DNA of 64,000 nucleotides from Ophiura sarsii (lineage: Eukaryota > Echinodermata > Ophiuroidea > Amphilepidida > Ophiuridae), in contig CM069455.1 in NCBI GenBank assembly GCA_035610835.1, forward strand, positions 23,044,264-23,108,263. Reading direction: 5' to 3'. The notes under the pieces are model-generated. The model did no database searches and was not told where the DNA came from. It worked only from the letters and a program-made list of their open reading frames with translations. A program made the position numbers and the translations under genes. Positions 21,487 through 32,699 of the stretch are shown here, piece after piece (position 1 is the first letter of the stretch; the number at the start of each line of letters is the position of its first letter).

Positions 21487-21732
21487 GAGCGACAACATTG
21501 ACATTAAATGTGCACTGAGCACTGTTGCCTGATCCATCGGTGAATGTGTAGGTCACTTGGGTGGTTCCAACTTGGAAGAAAGATCCTGGAGTATGAGTCC
21601 TAGAAGTGGTCACACCACCAGCGTTATCTGTAGCAGTTGGTTCTGTCCAGGTTACTGAAGCTCCAGTGCTGCCAGTAGTTGTTGTTACAGTGACATCATT
21701 GATGCAGCTAACGACTGGTGGGATACTGTCAA
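21487..21732 (-). CDS. HYR domain exon 11 (beta type, 82 codons)
   Basis: Reads DSIPPVVSCINDVTVTTTTG, then the standard beta core TDNAGGVTTSRTHTPGSFF and ends NVVA plus a split codon beginning C, where other betas have A or G. This changes the junction residue to the next module. Donor GTAAGT, acceptor CTTCAG. A minisatellite lies directly downstream in the intron. Confidence 0.95.
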
Positions 21733-22019
21733 CTGAAGGAATAAATGCATGCAAGATTGTTACAACCATAATTCAATACTAATGACAGATTGCTTGTCAT
21801 ATAGACATGAGAGATCAACCAGATCAGACACCGGTTATGATTAAGTAGTGAAAAAGTGCTATTGACAGTTTCAGTCATGAAATTTGCTTATGAATCCAGT
21901 CTTATTTTAATGAACTAAAGTCAAGTCATAAATACTGGGCTCTGATCCACTCTAAACAGCTAGTTCATCTCATTCAGCCTAGGGTATCTTGAAAGGCATG
22001 TATACAAGGTGGCTCATGT

Positions 22020-22900
22020 GCAAGGTGCTTACACTTGGGTGTCCAGTATGAAAGGTAGAAGGCAAAGAATTTATATAGGGCGTCCCAAAAGCAAGGCCTT
22101 TATACAGGGTGTCCTCCCCAAAAAAGTGTTTATACTAGATGTTCCTAAAGCAAGGAATTTATCAGAGTGTCATAAAAGCAAAGCACCTAAAGCAAGGTGC
22201 TTTCATGAGGGGTCAAGGAAATAATTATTTTTATTCAGGATTTCACAAAAGCAAGGCAATTATACATGGACATCTAAATTTACCAAAGAAGGTTTTTATA
22301 CAAGGTGTCCCAAAATTATACATGGCATTCATTCAGGGTGTAACAAAAACAAGGAATTTCCACATGGTGTCACTAAACTAAGGTGCTTATTAAGGGGCGT
22401 TTAAACAGGGCGACATAAAAGCAGTGTTTATAAAGGGCGCCACAAAAGCAGTGTTTATAAAAGGCGCCACAAAAGCGGTGTTTATAAAGGGTGCCACAAA
22501 AGCGGTGTTTATAAAGGGTGTCACAAAAGTGGTGTTTATACAGGGTTTTACAAATGCAGGGTATACATGGCGTCACAAAAGTGGTGTTTATACAGGGTGT
22601 CACAAATGCAGTGTTTATACAGGGTGTAACAAAAGCAGTGTTTATACAGGGTGTAACAAAAGCAAGTAGTGTTATAAACAGTGTGTTGCAAAAGCAGTGT
22701 TTAAAAAGAATGTCATAAAAGCAATACAGAAGTCACAAATGCAAGGAATTTTAACCGGGTGTCACAAAACCAAGAGTTGATAAGGGTGTCACAAAAGCCA
22801 GGAGTTTTTACAGTGTCTCATAAGCAAGGCATTTCTACAAGGCAACACACACAAAAATCAAGTAGTTTAAAAATGACGTCACAAAGGCATACAGGGTGTA
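22020..22900. repeat. Minisatellite array, 27-bp-type family
   Basis: Degenerate units at the flanks and clean 27-base units near 22410-22680, such as TACAGGGTGTCACAAAAGCA joined to GTGTTTA. Being 27 bases, the repeat keeps a frame and gives false nine-residue repeat proteins on both strands. Homologous arrays lie at 28430-29540, 32700-34390 and 37950-38850. Confidence 0.9.
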
Positions 22901-23176
22901 CCTTAGTACCTTTACATTTTTAAACATGTTAGTGAGATTTCAATTTGAAATGAAAAACAATTTAGTCTTGAAATTCTTTGTATAACACTCATCTTATGTA
23001 GCATACTTTCCATCAAGCATATTCTACTATGAAAGTTTGATCTTTTTAATTCAGACACATTTTATTTCAGACAAATTGTGTTCACATTTACAGATTATCA
23101 TTGACTACATTTTAACAGGTCAATGACATTTCAAAAATGTACAATAACTTGAAGGACAGCCTCTAAAGTCATCACA

Positions 23177-23729
23177 ACAAGTAACTATACAGGTAATAAA
23201 TGGACTTTCTAAAAATATATAACCTACCTAAAAATATTAAATTATAAAGTTGTTGAGAAATTTTCTTCTTCAATATGAGATATTGCACGTTAGAATCGGT
23301 TGAATATTGAAGTGACAATCCAAAATGTAAGGTAAAGTCACAATTTCATTTTCACATTTTACATTTCAACATGGGGGAGAGCATGACAGGTAGCGTGTGT
23401 GTGGCGTATTGATCCATCGGAACAATCATCCGACTGTCCAACCTAAGCATGCATCCCCCAATGGCACTACCGGTATTCGATAAGGTACCCGTAGATGGGT
23501 CCGTGTGTAGAAAATAAAAAATGTGAAAATGAAAATCGGACTTCACCTTAACATTTTGGAGGTCACTTCCTCAATAATCACCCGATCCTAACGGGCATTA
23601 TCTCATATTAAAGACAAATTTTTCAACAGTTTTATGATTTAATATTTTCAGGTAGGAAATATATATCCTACCGTAGGATATATATTTTTAGAGTTAGAAG
23701 CCCATTTATTAACCTGTATAGTTACTTTT
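23177..23729. mobile_element. Foldback element of about 550 bp
   Basis: AAGTAACTATACAGG at the left and CCTGTATAGTTACTT at the right are inverted. The homology continues inward (TAATAAATGG, AAAATATTAAAT, ATTATAAAGTTGTTGA), with AATATGAGATATTGC mirrored further in. Non-coding core. Confidence 0.65.
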
Positions 23730-23824
23730 TTGATGACTGTATTAAGTTTGCACAATATTGGTACAGTGGTCCCCAAAACAAATACCATCAAAAATCCTAG
23801 AAAATAATACTAGGTGCTTGTAGC

Positions 23825-23960
23825 CCTCGATCAGGCGTGCCATCATATCTGCACTTATGTATGGGCGGATTGCCACGAAGGTGACCCGAGTTTGATTTCC
23901 AGCCAGCCCCAGATAAGCTAAATCCCCACTCTAATTTGACCAGTTTTTCTCCCCTGACAC
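23825..23960. repeat. Old SINE-like segment present in all four alpha blocks
   Basis: CGATCAGGCGTGCCATCATA then CGGATTGCCACGAAGGTGAC and a B-box-like GAGTTTGATTTCC. Orthologous text lies at about 30131-30260, 35786-35920 and 39457-39600. Because every block has it, this insertion predates the block duplication. SINE identity is tentative. Confidence 0.4.
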
Positions 23961-24283
23961 TATTCATTCCTTCAATAATATCTCGGGAGTTGGGGTTATT
24001 ATTTCAAATCACATCAAGTATGCCACTTGCCACATTCATTAGTGACTATATGTCACTGAAAAAAGAGCCACAGTTAAAAAAATAGGGCATGGTTTTTAAA
24101 TTGACATTAGAAAAACTTGACAAACTTGACCAAAAGACATGAAACGGCCTCCAAAGATGGGTTACCATATCAACCAAAAAAATAATAGAGCAGCACCAAG
24201 AGAGAAAGAGTTTTCAGCAGAACATGCTGTCGGTGTGTGCAATGTTAGTAACCGTGCAGTGCTTCAACGCTATAAGCACGTAC

Positions 24284-24547
24284 CGTCGGTGGCAGTTACA
24301 ACGACATTAAAGGTACAAGTAGCAGTGTTGCCAGATCCATCGGAAAAGATGTACTGAACTTGCGTAGTACCAACAGCGAACGAGTCTCCGGGTATCTGGC
24401 TCCTGAATACGAGATTGGCTGTTCCGCTATCATCCGTAGCGGTAGGCTCATTCCACGTTACTATGGCACTTGAACTACCGGCACTTGCCAGGGCTATGAC
24501 ATCATTTATTATACAGTCTATCAATGGCGCAGTGGTATCGCCCGTTG
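24284..24547 (-). CDS. HYR domain exon 10 (alpha type, 88 codons)
   Basis: The alpha type opens GDTTAPLIDCIINDVIALA, then SSSAIVTWNEPTATDDSG, FRSQIPGDSFAVGTTQ, VQYIFSDGSGN and CTFNVVVTAT. TDDSG replaces TDNSG. It has one codon more than the other alphas because DCIINDV carries a duplicated Ile (ATA ATA) at the invariant CIND motif. Donor GTACGT; acceptor AATATAG. Confidence 0.93.
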
Positions 24548-24829
24548 CTATATTGAGGGACAGAAGATGGGAATCAGGTAGGAGATTGTAGATGTATCAG
24601 TAGTGGGTACAGCAATATATTTTGACCTTTCTTCTTTTGATATCTATTACGTCACTTTACACATAGAATAGTAGGGTCATATCATATCCAATGGCTTTGT
24701 GACCCATATAAGGCTTGGAGGGATTTTGGTTCTTTAAGGATTTTAAGACTATAAGCTCCTTCTAATACCCCTTATCAAAAAGTCGAAGGTGGTTCAATTT
24801 AGTTTTAAAAGTAGCTAGAATTGTTTGTA

Positions 24830-25463
24830 CAGGGTGTATCAGAATGAACAGTACCATGTTTCTAAAAAACATAAAAAATGCAAAATTATTGTTTTAAATT
24901 TAAACACCTGCAAAATAAAGGTCAACATGTTTCCTATATTTTATGTTAATTTCATTGAGATATCTCTTTGTTCTCGTGTGGCAAGACATAATCGAAAATC
25001 GATGGAAAACGTGTTTTCAATTTCAATCAACCCTCTCTACCACTATCCCCAACATTTCAAACAATGTAGCCCACACCAAATAAGCAATATTCAAAACTCC
25101 CCCCAAAGAAAGGAAAGTTAAAACCACTCAAGCAGAACAAATCCCGGTTTATTTGCGGATTAAAAATCAAAATTTATCTCCAAATTTCACTCACAAAAAT
25201 AAACCCTGTCCTATGGACAGATGGATATCTCAGGTAGGGTTAGTAATTTCACAGATTTTTAAAATTGATCATTTCGACCAAAATTGAAATCTACCATCTT
25301 TACCAGAAAGTCTGTATTTTCCATCAAAAATGTCCGATTTTCAAAATTTAAAATTCTTATGAAAGCTGGGCGTTTGCGCAAGATACATGTGAAAACAATA
25401 TCAATCGAATTCATACCATAATAAATCATATTGCCTCGGCACAGTTCATTCTGATAAACCCTG
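24830..25463. mobile_element. 634-bp TIR element with TA duplication and readable empty site
   Basis: CAGGGTGTATCAGAATGAAC at the left pairs with GTTCATTCTGATAAACCCTG at the right, and TA flanks both (24828-24829, 25464-25465). The paralogous introns near 31890, 36755 and 40838 run GAATTGTTTGTATGG or TTGTTTGTATGGCTCC uninterrupted, with a single TA: the empty site. The core has no coding signal. Confidence 0.85.
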
Positions 25464-26211
25464 TATGGATCCAATGAAGAAAAGAGTCGATCATGTCAAA
25501 TTCATCCGATTTTCTTATTATATTCCTTTGAATGGCAAGAATAATTCAAATTTTTCACTGTTGTCATTATATAAACCATTTCAAATAAAGATCACAAATG
25601 TTCTGAACATTTGGGCCATCAATATGGTGGGTGCGCAATGGTATTCCAGATATATTTGTATATGTGACCAGTCACATCAAAATGGACATGTTTGAGACCC
25701 GAGTCAAATCTAAGTTATTGGTATGACTTGAAAGAGCACATTTTAAGCTTTGAAATGATAACATGTTGAAGGTAATCAGACTTTGTAATCACAAGATTTG
25801 AAGAGGTATATTTTATTTCTTCTATTATTTTCTTTATATTTCGCCAAATATATTGGCCTCCATCTCAAAACTGTGTTTGCCGACAACATGTCCTCTTTAT
25901 GTGACTAGTCGCATAACACCAACATGAATGGTTGGAACCAACTAAATATCAAATTTGCTCCTGAGCGCAGGTTTTCAATACTATTGTGACCCCCACCCCA
26001 ACACCCCCTCACAATGAAGGCCTTCAGTTAGGCTGCTGTTACTACCGTATGATTAAAGTGAAAACGACCGTTCCTTTTATGATTTAGCATTGTGCATACT
26101 GCTTGGATGAGCTTGCAGTTTTCCTCAAGCTCTACACACTGGACCACTGCGTAGTATGCGTTACGCGGTAGAGGAATGGTGGCATTTACTTTACTTAGAT
26201 AGTGTACTTAC

Positions 26212-26457
26212 TAGCGACAACATTAACATTAAATGTACACTGAGCACTGTTGCCCGATCCATCAGTGAATGTGTAGGTCACTTGGGTGGTTCCAACTTGG
26301 AAGAATGATCCTGGAGTATGAGTCCTTGATGTGGTCACACCGCCAGCGTTATCTGTAGCAGTTGGTTCTGTCCAGGTTACTGAAGCTCCAGTGCTGCCAG
26401 TAGTTGTTGTTACAGTGACATCATTGATGCAGCTAACGACTGGTGGGATACTGTCAA
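26212..26457 (-). CDS. HYR domain exon 9 (beta type, 82 codons)
   Basis: Standard beta module: DSIPPVVSCINDVTVTTTTG through NVVA. The protein is indistinguishable by eye from several other betas. The donor GTAAGT follows a TAGTG spacer shared with the betas at 27859, 32132 and 36972. The upstream intron begins with F1 foldback sequence only 46 bases from the acceptor. Confidence 0.95.
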
Positions 26458-26502
26458 CTGAAGGAATAAATGCATGCAAGATTGTTACAATCATAATCTT
26501 AC

Positions 26503-27037
26503 TAAACACAACACCAAAAGTAAGTCCCCCTCTCAACAGTTCGTCATAACATCGTAAGGTTAAACATTTTACCAATAAAACTTAGTTAGAAATAATCCTA
26601 TGACGTTTCCTAAGTGTCGTTTGAAAATGAAAGATATCCATGACTTCATGGCTGAATGAGCTCAAATGGAAGACAAAAACTGCCTTTCTCAAAAGTCACA
26701 ACTCGGTCACTCTGCAAAGCTCCGAGTCCAGAAGGGGAGTTACATGGCTGAATGATCATGAATTGATTACACATTACAGTAATATTCACTCAACCACAGG
26801 TGTTTTACCATTAGTAAGAAGCAATTCATAAACTTTTGTTACTTTTGAGAAGAGCAGTTTTTGTCTTCCATTTGAGCTCATTCAGCCATGAAGTCATGGA
26901 CATCTTTCATTTTCAAACAACACTGAGGAAACAGTCATACTTGTAGGATTATTTCTAAGTTTTATTGGTAAAATGTTTTACCTTACGATGTTATGATGAA
27001 CTGTTTAGAGAGGGACTTACTTTTGGTGTTGTGTTTA
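26503..27037. mobile_element. Full-length foldback family F1 element
   Basis: TAAACACAACACCAAAAGTA and its complement TACTTTTGGTGTTGTGTTTA bound 535 bases with arms of about 170 bases. It is the best-preserved copy of the family also seen at 7667-8263. Core text such as GAATTGATTACACATTA is also shared with the 7667 copy. Non-coding. Confidence 0.8.
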
Positions 27038-27429
27038 CATTAATATATTTGTACATTTTTATTTTCGTGCTTGCTGCTTTTGGCACAAAATTTACCACAG
27101 TTTGTGTTGTATGTATCCATAATAGGATCTCATTTTTCATCTTAAATACTGATAATAGATCAGAATACGAGACAATTTGATGGCCGAAAACCGTCATATA
27201 TTTACCAAAAAATCTTCGAACTGCCAAATTTGGCTCAAATTGTTATTAGAATTGCATGATATTGTGCGTTGCGCGTAATACTGTGGTAATGCGTCGCATG
27301 CATATTTGCGCATGGGAGCGCTCACACGCCACTATAAACACACCCCTGATTACATATAACCAGTTCAGTCAGTGGTTATAACTAGTTAAGTCATGAAAGA
27401 ATGGTAAGACTAGTTCATACAAAAGCAAG

Positions 27430-27670
27430 TGAAGCTTATTATGGGGCGTCACAAAAGCAAGGGATTTACACAGAGTGTCATCACAAAGTAATGTTTAAAC
27501 AGGGCGTCTCAAAAGCAGTGTTTAAACAGGGTGTCGCAAAAGCAGTTTTAAAAGGGAGTCGCAAAAGCAGTGTTTAAACAAGGTGTCGCAAAAGCAGTGT
27601 TTAAACAGGGAGGCGCAAAATCAGTTTTAAAACGGGAGTCGCAAAAGCGGCGTTTAAACAGAGCCTCACA
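27430..27670. repeat. Minisatellite array, 27-bp-type family (beta intron)
   Basis: About nine units like GTCGCAAAAGCAGTGTTTAA with AACAGGG spacers. It is the paralogue of the array at 21296, and both end with the same ATAAAACAATAGAGACTTAC text before an exon donor. Confidence 0.8.
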
Positions 27671-27744
27671 ACATGTCACGTCACATGAGCGTTATCCAAC
27701 CTCATATCTTTCAGATATGACGGAATAAAACAATAGAGACTTAC

Positions 27745-27816
27745 TAGCGACAACATTGACATTAAATGTGCACTGAGCACTGTTGCCTGATCCATCAGTG
27801 AATGTGTAGGTCACTT
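27745..27816 (-). pseudogene. Truncated beta HYR exon fused to paralogous intron
   Basis: The donor-side 72 bases of a beta exon (CTFNVNVVA, GSGNSAQ region) are present with an intact GTAAGT donor. At 27816 the homology jumps into AAAGGAATGGTGGCATTTAC, the sequence that lies downstream of other beta exons, and an intact beta exon follows 42 bases later. No acceptor remains. It is the scar of an unequal exchange between two beta units. Confidence 0.85.
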
Positions 27817-27858
27817 AAAGGAATGGTGGCATTTACTTTACTTAGATGGTGTACTTAC

Positions 27859-28104
27859 TAGCGACAACATTAACATTAAATGTGCACTGAGCACTGTTGC
27901 CTGATCCATCAGTGAATGTGTAGGTCACCTGGGTGGTTCCAACTTGGAAGAATGATCCTGGAGTGTGAGTCCTTGATGTGGTCACACCGCCAGCGTTATC
28001 TGTAGCAGTTGGTTCTGTCCAGGTTACTGAAGCTCCAGTGCTGCCAGTAGTTGTTGTTACAGTGACATCATTGATGCAGCTAACGACTGGTGGGATACTG
28101 TCAA
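27859..28104 (-). CDS. HYR domain exon 8 (beta type, 82 codons)
   Basis: Standard beta module reading DSIPPVVSCINDVTVTTTTG to NVVA. Donor GTAAGT and acceptor CTTCAG are as in its siblings. A dead duplicate of its donor half lies 43 bases downstream in transcription order, offering a second GTAAGT in the same intron. Confidence 0.95.
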
Positions 28105-28429
28105 CTGAAGGAATAAATGCATGCAAGATTGTTACAACCATAATTCAATACTAATAACAGATTGCTTGTCATATAGACATGAGAGATCAACCAGATCAGA
28201 CACTGGTTATAACCATTTCAGTCGTTTAAGAATGGTAATGACCACTGAAATCAATCATGAGCAAATGGTTTCGAAAGTTTCAGTCATGAAATTTGTTTAA
28301 TCTTTTGAAATGGCAACTTCAATCCAGCCAATTCTTATTTTAATGAACTAATGTCAAGTCATTAATACTAGGCTCTGATCCATTCCAAACAGATAGTTAC
28401 TCATATAGCCTAGGGTATTTTGAAATGCA

Positions 28430-29540
28430 ATTACACAGGGTGTCTCGTGTGCAACATGTTTAGCCTGGGGTGTCCAGGTTGTAAGGTAGAAAACAAATCA
28501 TTAATATAGGGTGTCACAAAATCTGGAAAAACATAGTAAGTCAAATTTTGGTGAAAATATTTGGAATTAAATAAGGTTTTGCCCCTCAGTTTATCAAGTG
28601 GGCGAAACTCTTTTCTGTTGGCAGTTTTTCATCTGGAAGAACCTAGTATATATACTGATATGGAAAAACCTAGCAAAATTGAACTTGGGAACAGTTTTCC
28701 TTTGTTTTCTCAAATTTTGCGTTCAACAGACTTACTAGGTTTTTCCAGATTACAGGAGAGATGTCCCTAAAGCAAAGAATTCATCAGAGTGTCATAAAAG
28801 AAAAGCACCTGAAGAAAGTGTTACAAAAGAGGTGTTTACACAGGGAGTTGCTAATGCAAGGTGTTTTCACGAGGGGTCAAAGAAATTATGATTTTTACTC
28901 AGGGTTTCACAAAAGCAAGGCAATTATACAGGAGGATATCACAAAAGTTACCACAGAGAGTTTATTATACAAGGCGTCCCATAAAACAAGGCGTTTGTTA
29001 AAGTTGACCAAAACCAAGGCTATTGTACAGGAAGTTACACAAATATGGCATTCATTCAGGTTGTAACAAAAACAAGGATTTTCCACATGGTGTCACTAAA
29101 GCAAGGAGCTTATTAAGGGGCGTTTAAACAGGGCGACATGAAAGTGGTGTTTATGAAGGGTTTCACAAAAGCGGCGTTTATACAGGGTGTCACAAATGTA
29201 GTGTTTATACAGGGTGTAACAAAAGTAGTGTTTATATAGGGTGTAAAAAGCAGTGTTTATACAGGGGGTAACAAAAGCAATGTTTATACAGGGTGTCACA
29301 AATGCAGTGTTTATACAGGGTGCAACAAAATCAGTGTTTATACAGGGTGCAACAAAAGCAGTGTTAATAAAGGATGTCATAAAAGCAATGCATATTATAG
29401 AATACACAAATGCAAGGAATTTGAACAGGGTGTCACAAAATCAAGAGTTTATAAAGGGCGTCACAAAAGCCAGGAGTTTTTACAGTGTCCCATAATCAAG
29501 GCATTAATACAAGGCATCACAAAAAAGGCAAGTAGTTAAA
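28430..29540. repeat. Minisatellite array, 27-bp-type family
   Basis: Degenerate units on the left, clean ones at about 29130-29380 (GTTTATACAGGGTGTAACAA). Paralogue of 22020-22900. Interrupted by the inverted-repeat insertion at 28521-28750. Confidence 0.88.
28521..28750. mobile_element. 230-bp inverted-repeat insertion in the minisatellite
   Basis: ATCTGGAAAAACATAGTAAG at the left mirrors CTTACTAGGTTTTTCCAGAT at the right, and the motif recurs inside (GGAAAAACCTAG). The paralogous introns near 22115 and 32780 lack it. Non-coding. Confidence 0.6.
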
Positions 29541-29759
29541 ACATAACATCAAAACAGGGGTGAGAGGCCACAAAAAAAAAGAAGGAAAAACAGACAAAAA
29601 CGAGGAAAACAGCATAAAAATGCCAAATATGGCCTGAAATGAAAAGGCTGACATTTTGGCATAAGAAAAATCTTTAAAAAGAGAAAATCAGCTGAAGAGG
29701 AACTCTCAAACCCCTGGCAAAAGCATACAGGGTGTATCCTGGTAACTTTACATTTTAAA

Positions 29760-30130
29760 AATGTTAATCTTTAGGTTTTACTTTTTGTCTCTAAATTCTT
29801 TTGTGTAACACGTATCTTATATAGATTACGCAATAACGGTACAGTGGTCCACAAACAAATACCATTGAAAATCAACGAAAATCCAACTCTATTAGGTACT
29901 CGTAGCCCTCAAGTAGTTAAAACATAACATCAAAACAGGGATGACAAACAAATTAAAAAAGAAGGAAAAACAGACCCAAAAAAAAGTTTATCTTTAGGTT
30001 TTACTTTTGTCTCCAAATTCTTTTGTGTAACACGTATCTTATATAGATTACGCAATAACGGTACAGTGGTCCACAAACAAATAGCATTGAAAATCAAAGA
30101 AAATCCAACTCTATTAGGTACTCGTAGCCC
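29760..30130. repeat. Local tandem duplication of about 224 bp
   Basis: TATCTTTAGGTTTTAC-type text through ATTAGGTACTCGTAGCCCTC occurs at about 29767-29903 and again at about 29991-30131. It also duplicates ACATAACATCAAAACAGGG and an AAAAAGAAGGAAAAACAGAC run. The other blocks have only one copy. Confidence 0.7.
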
Positions 30131-30277
30131 TCGATCAGGCTTGTCATGATATATGCACTTAGGTATTGACGGACTGCCACGTAGGCGACTCTAGTTTGAT
30201 TTCCAGCCCTGGATAAGCCAATTCCTCCTCTTATTGGACCAGTTTCTCCCCTGGCACTATTCACTCCTTCAATCATA

Positions 30278-30553
30278 CCTACAATGTTAGAAAAAAGTGT
30301 TCGAACACTTTGTAGGTGTAAAGTATTCCCCCTTCCCTCCTGATCAATGTTGAATCCCACAATTTGCCCACCATCAGCACAGGGCCTCGCAACATTGATC
30401 GGTGGGGAAGGGGAAGGGATATGAGTAAGAAGATACTTCAGGCTACCAGAAACAAGATTTGATTTCCACGTGACTCAAATAGCGTGCCTGTAATGGTCCA
30501 ATAAGCATGGCAATTAGGGTCAGTGTTCGAACACCTTTTTCTATGATTGTAGG
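30278..30553. mobile_element. 276-bp TIR element with TA duplication
   Basis: CCTACAATGTTAGAAAAAAG and its imperfect complement CTTTTTCTATGATTGTAGG bound the element, with GTGTTCGAACAC near both ends and TA on each side. The paralogous sites near 23980, 35940 and 39620 lack it. Confidence 0.7.
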
Positions 30554-30806
30554 TAGTTAGGGTTATATTTCATATCATATCAAGTATGCCACTTGCCACA
30601 TTCATTAGCGAAAAAACCCACAGTTGACAAATAGGGCAAGGTTTTAAAATTAGACAAACTAGACCAAAAGACACACCAACCGAAGAAATAAGAGAGCAAG
30701 AGCAAGAGCAGTACCAAGAGAGAAAGAGTTATACTTTCAGCAGAACATGCTGTCCGTGTGTGCAATGTTAGTAACCGTGCAGTGCTTCAACGCTATAAGC
30801 ACATAC

Positions 30807-31067
30807 CGTCGGTGGCAGTCACAACGACATTAAAGGTACACGTAGCAGTGTTGCCAGATCCATCGTTAAAGGCGTACAGAACTTGCGTAGTGCCAACATT
30901 GAACGAGTCTCCGGGTGTCTGGCTCCTGAATATGAGATTAGCTGTGCCGCTATCATCTGTAGCAGTAGGCTCAGTCCACGTGACTGTGGCACTTGAACTA
31001 CCGGCACTTGCCGTGGCCGTGACATCATTTATACAGTCTATCACTGGTGCAGTGGTATCGCCCGATG
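30807..31067 (-). CDS. HYR domain exon 7 (alpha type, 87 codons)
   Basis: Opens GDTTAPVIDCINDVTATA, then SSSATVTWTEPTATDDSG, FRSQTPGDSFNVGTTQ, VLYAFNDGSGN and CTFNVVVTAT. LYAFND is private; the other alphas read QY(I/V)FSD. Donor GTATGT, acceptor CAATAG. The upstream intron continues a GGGACGGGAGATGGG sequence common to all alphas. Confidence 0.95.
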
Positions 31068-31208
31068 CTATTGAGGGACGGGAGATGGGAATTAGGTAGG
31101 AGATAATAGATGATGTAGACATCAATAGTGGGCAAAGCAATATTTGTTGACATTTCGTCTTTTGATATCTGTTACATCACTTTAGACCTAGAATAGTAGG
31201 GTCATATA

Positions 31209-31770
31209 AAGGGTTCAACAAAAGAAAGTATACCACTTTGTTTATGTGATTTTGAGTAACATTGAATTTGTTTTTGACCAAACAGGCTAGATAGGCATTT
31301 AGATACATCTTTTAGGCATAATTTGATACCAAATTTGCCCCCTTACAACAAAGATAAACCATGATTAGCACCATTTAAAGAAAAAAAATCCTATTTTCAA
31401 AACTCTCATTTCCAATACACAGCACGAGAAGAAAGGACCAATTGGGGTCTCTCTTTGTGTGTGTATAGCCAGGATTGACGTGACTATCGATCGCACAGTG
31501 CAAATGCGTTGGGTCTTACGACATTGTGTGTGATAACAATTGGTCCTTTTTTCTTGTGCTGTGTATTGGAAATAAGACACTTGAAAATAGGAAAATTTTC
31601 TTTAAATGGTGCTAATCATGGTTTATCCTTGTTGTTAGGGGGCACATTTTGTATCAAATTATGCCTAAAATATTCATCTAAATGCCTATCTAGCCTGTTT
31701 GGTCAAAAAAAATTGAATGTTACTCAAAATGACATAAACAAAGTGGTATACTTTCTTTTGTTGAACCCTT
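31209..31770. mobile_element. 562-bp foldback element with TA duplication and empty site
   Basis: AAGGGTTCAACAAAAGAAAG at the left mirrors CTTTCTTTTGTTGAACCCTT at the right, and the mirrored arms run about 200 bases. TA flanks both ends. The paralogue at about 36630-36650 reads GTCATATAATATCCAATGG with one TA, exactly the pre-insertion site. Non-coding. Confidence 0.88.
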
Positions 31771-32131
31771 TAATATCCAATGGTTCTGTGACCCATATAA
31801 GGTTTGATGGAGGATTTTGGTTCTTTATGGTTTTTAAGACAAAATAAGCTCCTATACCCCTCATCAAAAGTCAAAGGTGGTTCAATTGTTTGTATGGCTC
31901 CAAAGATGAAAAGATTCCATCATGTAAAATTCATCCAATTTTCTTAATATATTCCTTTGAATGGTAAGTATAATTCTAATTATCACTGTTGTCATAATAT
32001 AGATCATTTCAAATAAAGATCAGTTATGCTGCGTGCAGTTTTCCTCAAGCTCCACACACTGGGCCACTGCAAAGAATGTGTTATGCATTAGAGGAATGGT
32101 GGCATTTACTTTACTTAGATGGTGTACTTAC

Positions 32132-32377
32132 TAGCGACAACATTAACATTGAATGTGCACTGAGCACTGTTGCCCGATCCATCGGTGAATGTGTAGGTCA
32201 CTTGGGTGGTTCCAACTTGGAAGAATGATCCTGGAGTATGAGTCCTTGATGTGGTAACACCGCCAGCGTTATCTGTAGCAGTTGGTTCTGTCCAGGTTAC
32301 TGAAGCTCCAGTGCTGCCAGTAGTTGTTGTTACAGTGACATCATTGATGCAGCTAACGACTGGTGGGATACTGTCAA
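32132..32377 (-). CDS. HYR domain exon 6 (beta type, 82 codons)
   Basis: Standard beta module. The intron just upstream reads GAAAAATGTAAGCAATATTG, shared only with the beta at 36972, so these two blocks are the most recent pair in zone 3. Donor GTAAGT, acceptor CTTCAG. Confidence 0.95.
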
Positions 32378-32699
32378 CTGAAGGAAAAATGTAAGCAATA
32401 TTGTTAAAATCAAAATTCAATACTAGTGAAGGAATGCTTGTTGTCATGAGAGATCCACCAGATCAGACACTGGTTATAACCGGTTCAGTCGTGAAAGAAT
32501 GGTAATGACTAGTGAAGTCAATCGTGAGTGAATGGTTTTGACAGTTTCAGGCATTAAATTTGTTTAATCTTTTGAAATGGCAACTTCAATCCAGCTAAGT
32601 CATATTTTAATGAGCTATGTCAAGTCATTAATACTAGGGTCTGATCCATCCCAAACAGATAGTTACTCATATAGCCTAGGGTATATTGAAAGGCAATTG

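Noticed and set aside
22009..22669. Nine-residue repeat proteins (VFIKGATKA type)
   Set aside because: Translation of a 27-bp intron minisatellite; both strands are open and there are no splice sites or initiation signals.
27745..27816. Additional beta HYR exon
   Set aside because: Only 72 bases with a donor but no acceptor; joined to unrelated intron at 27816.
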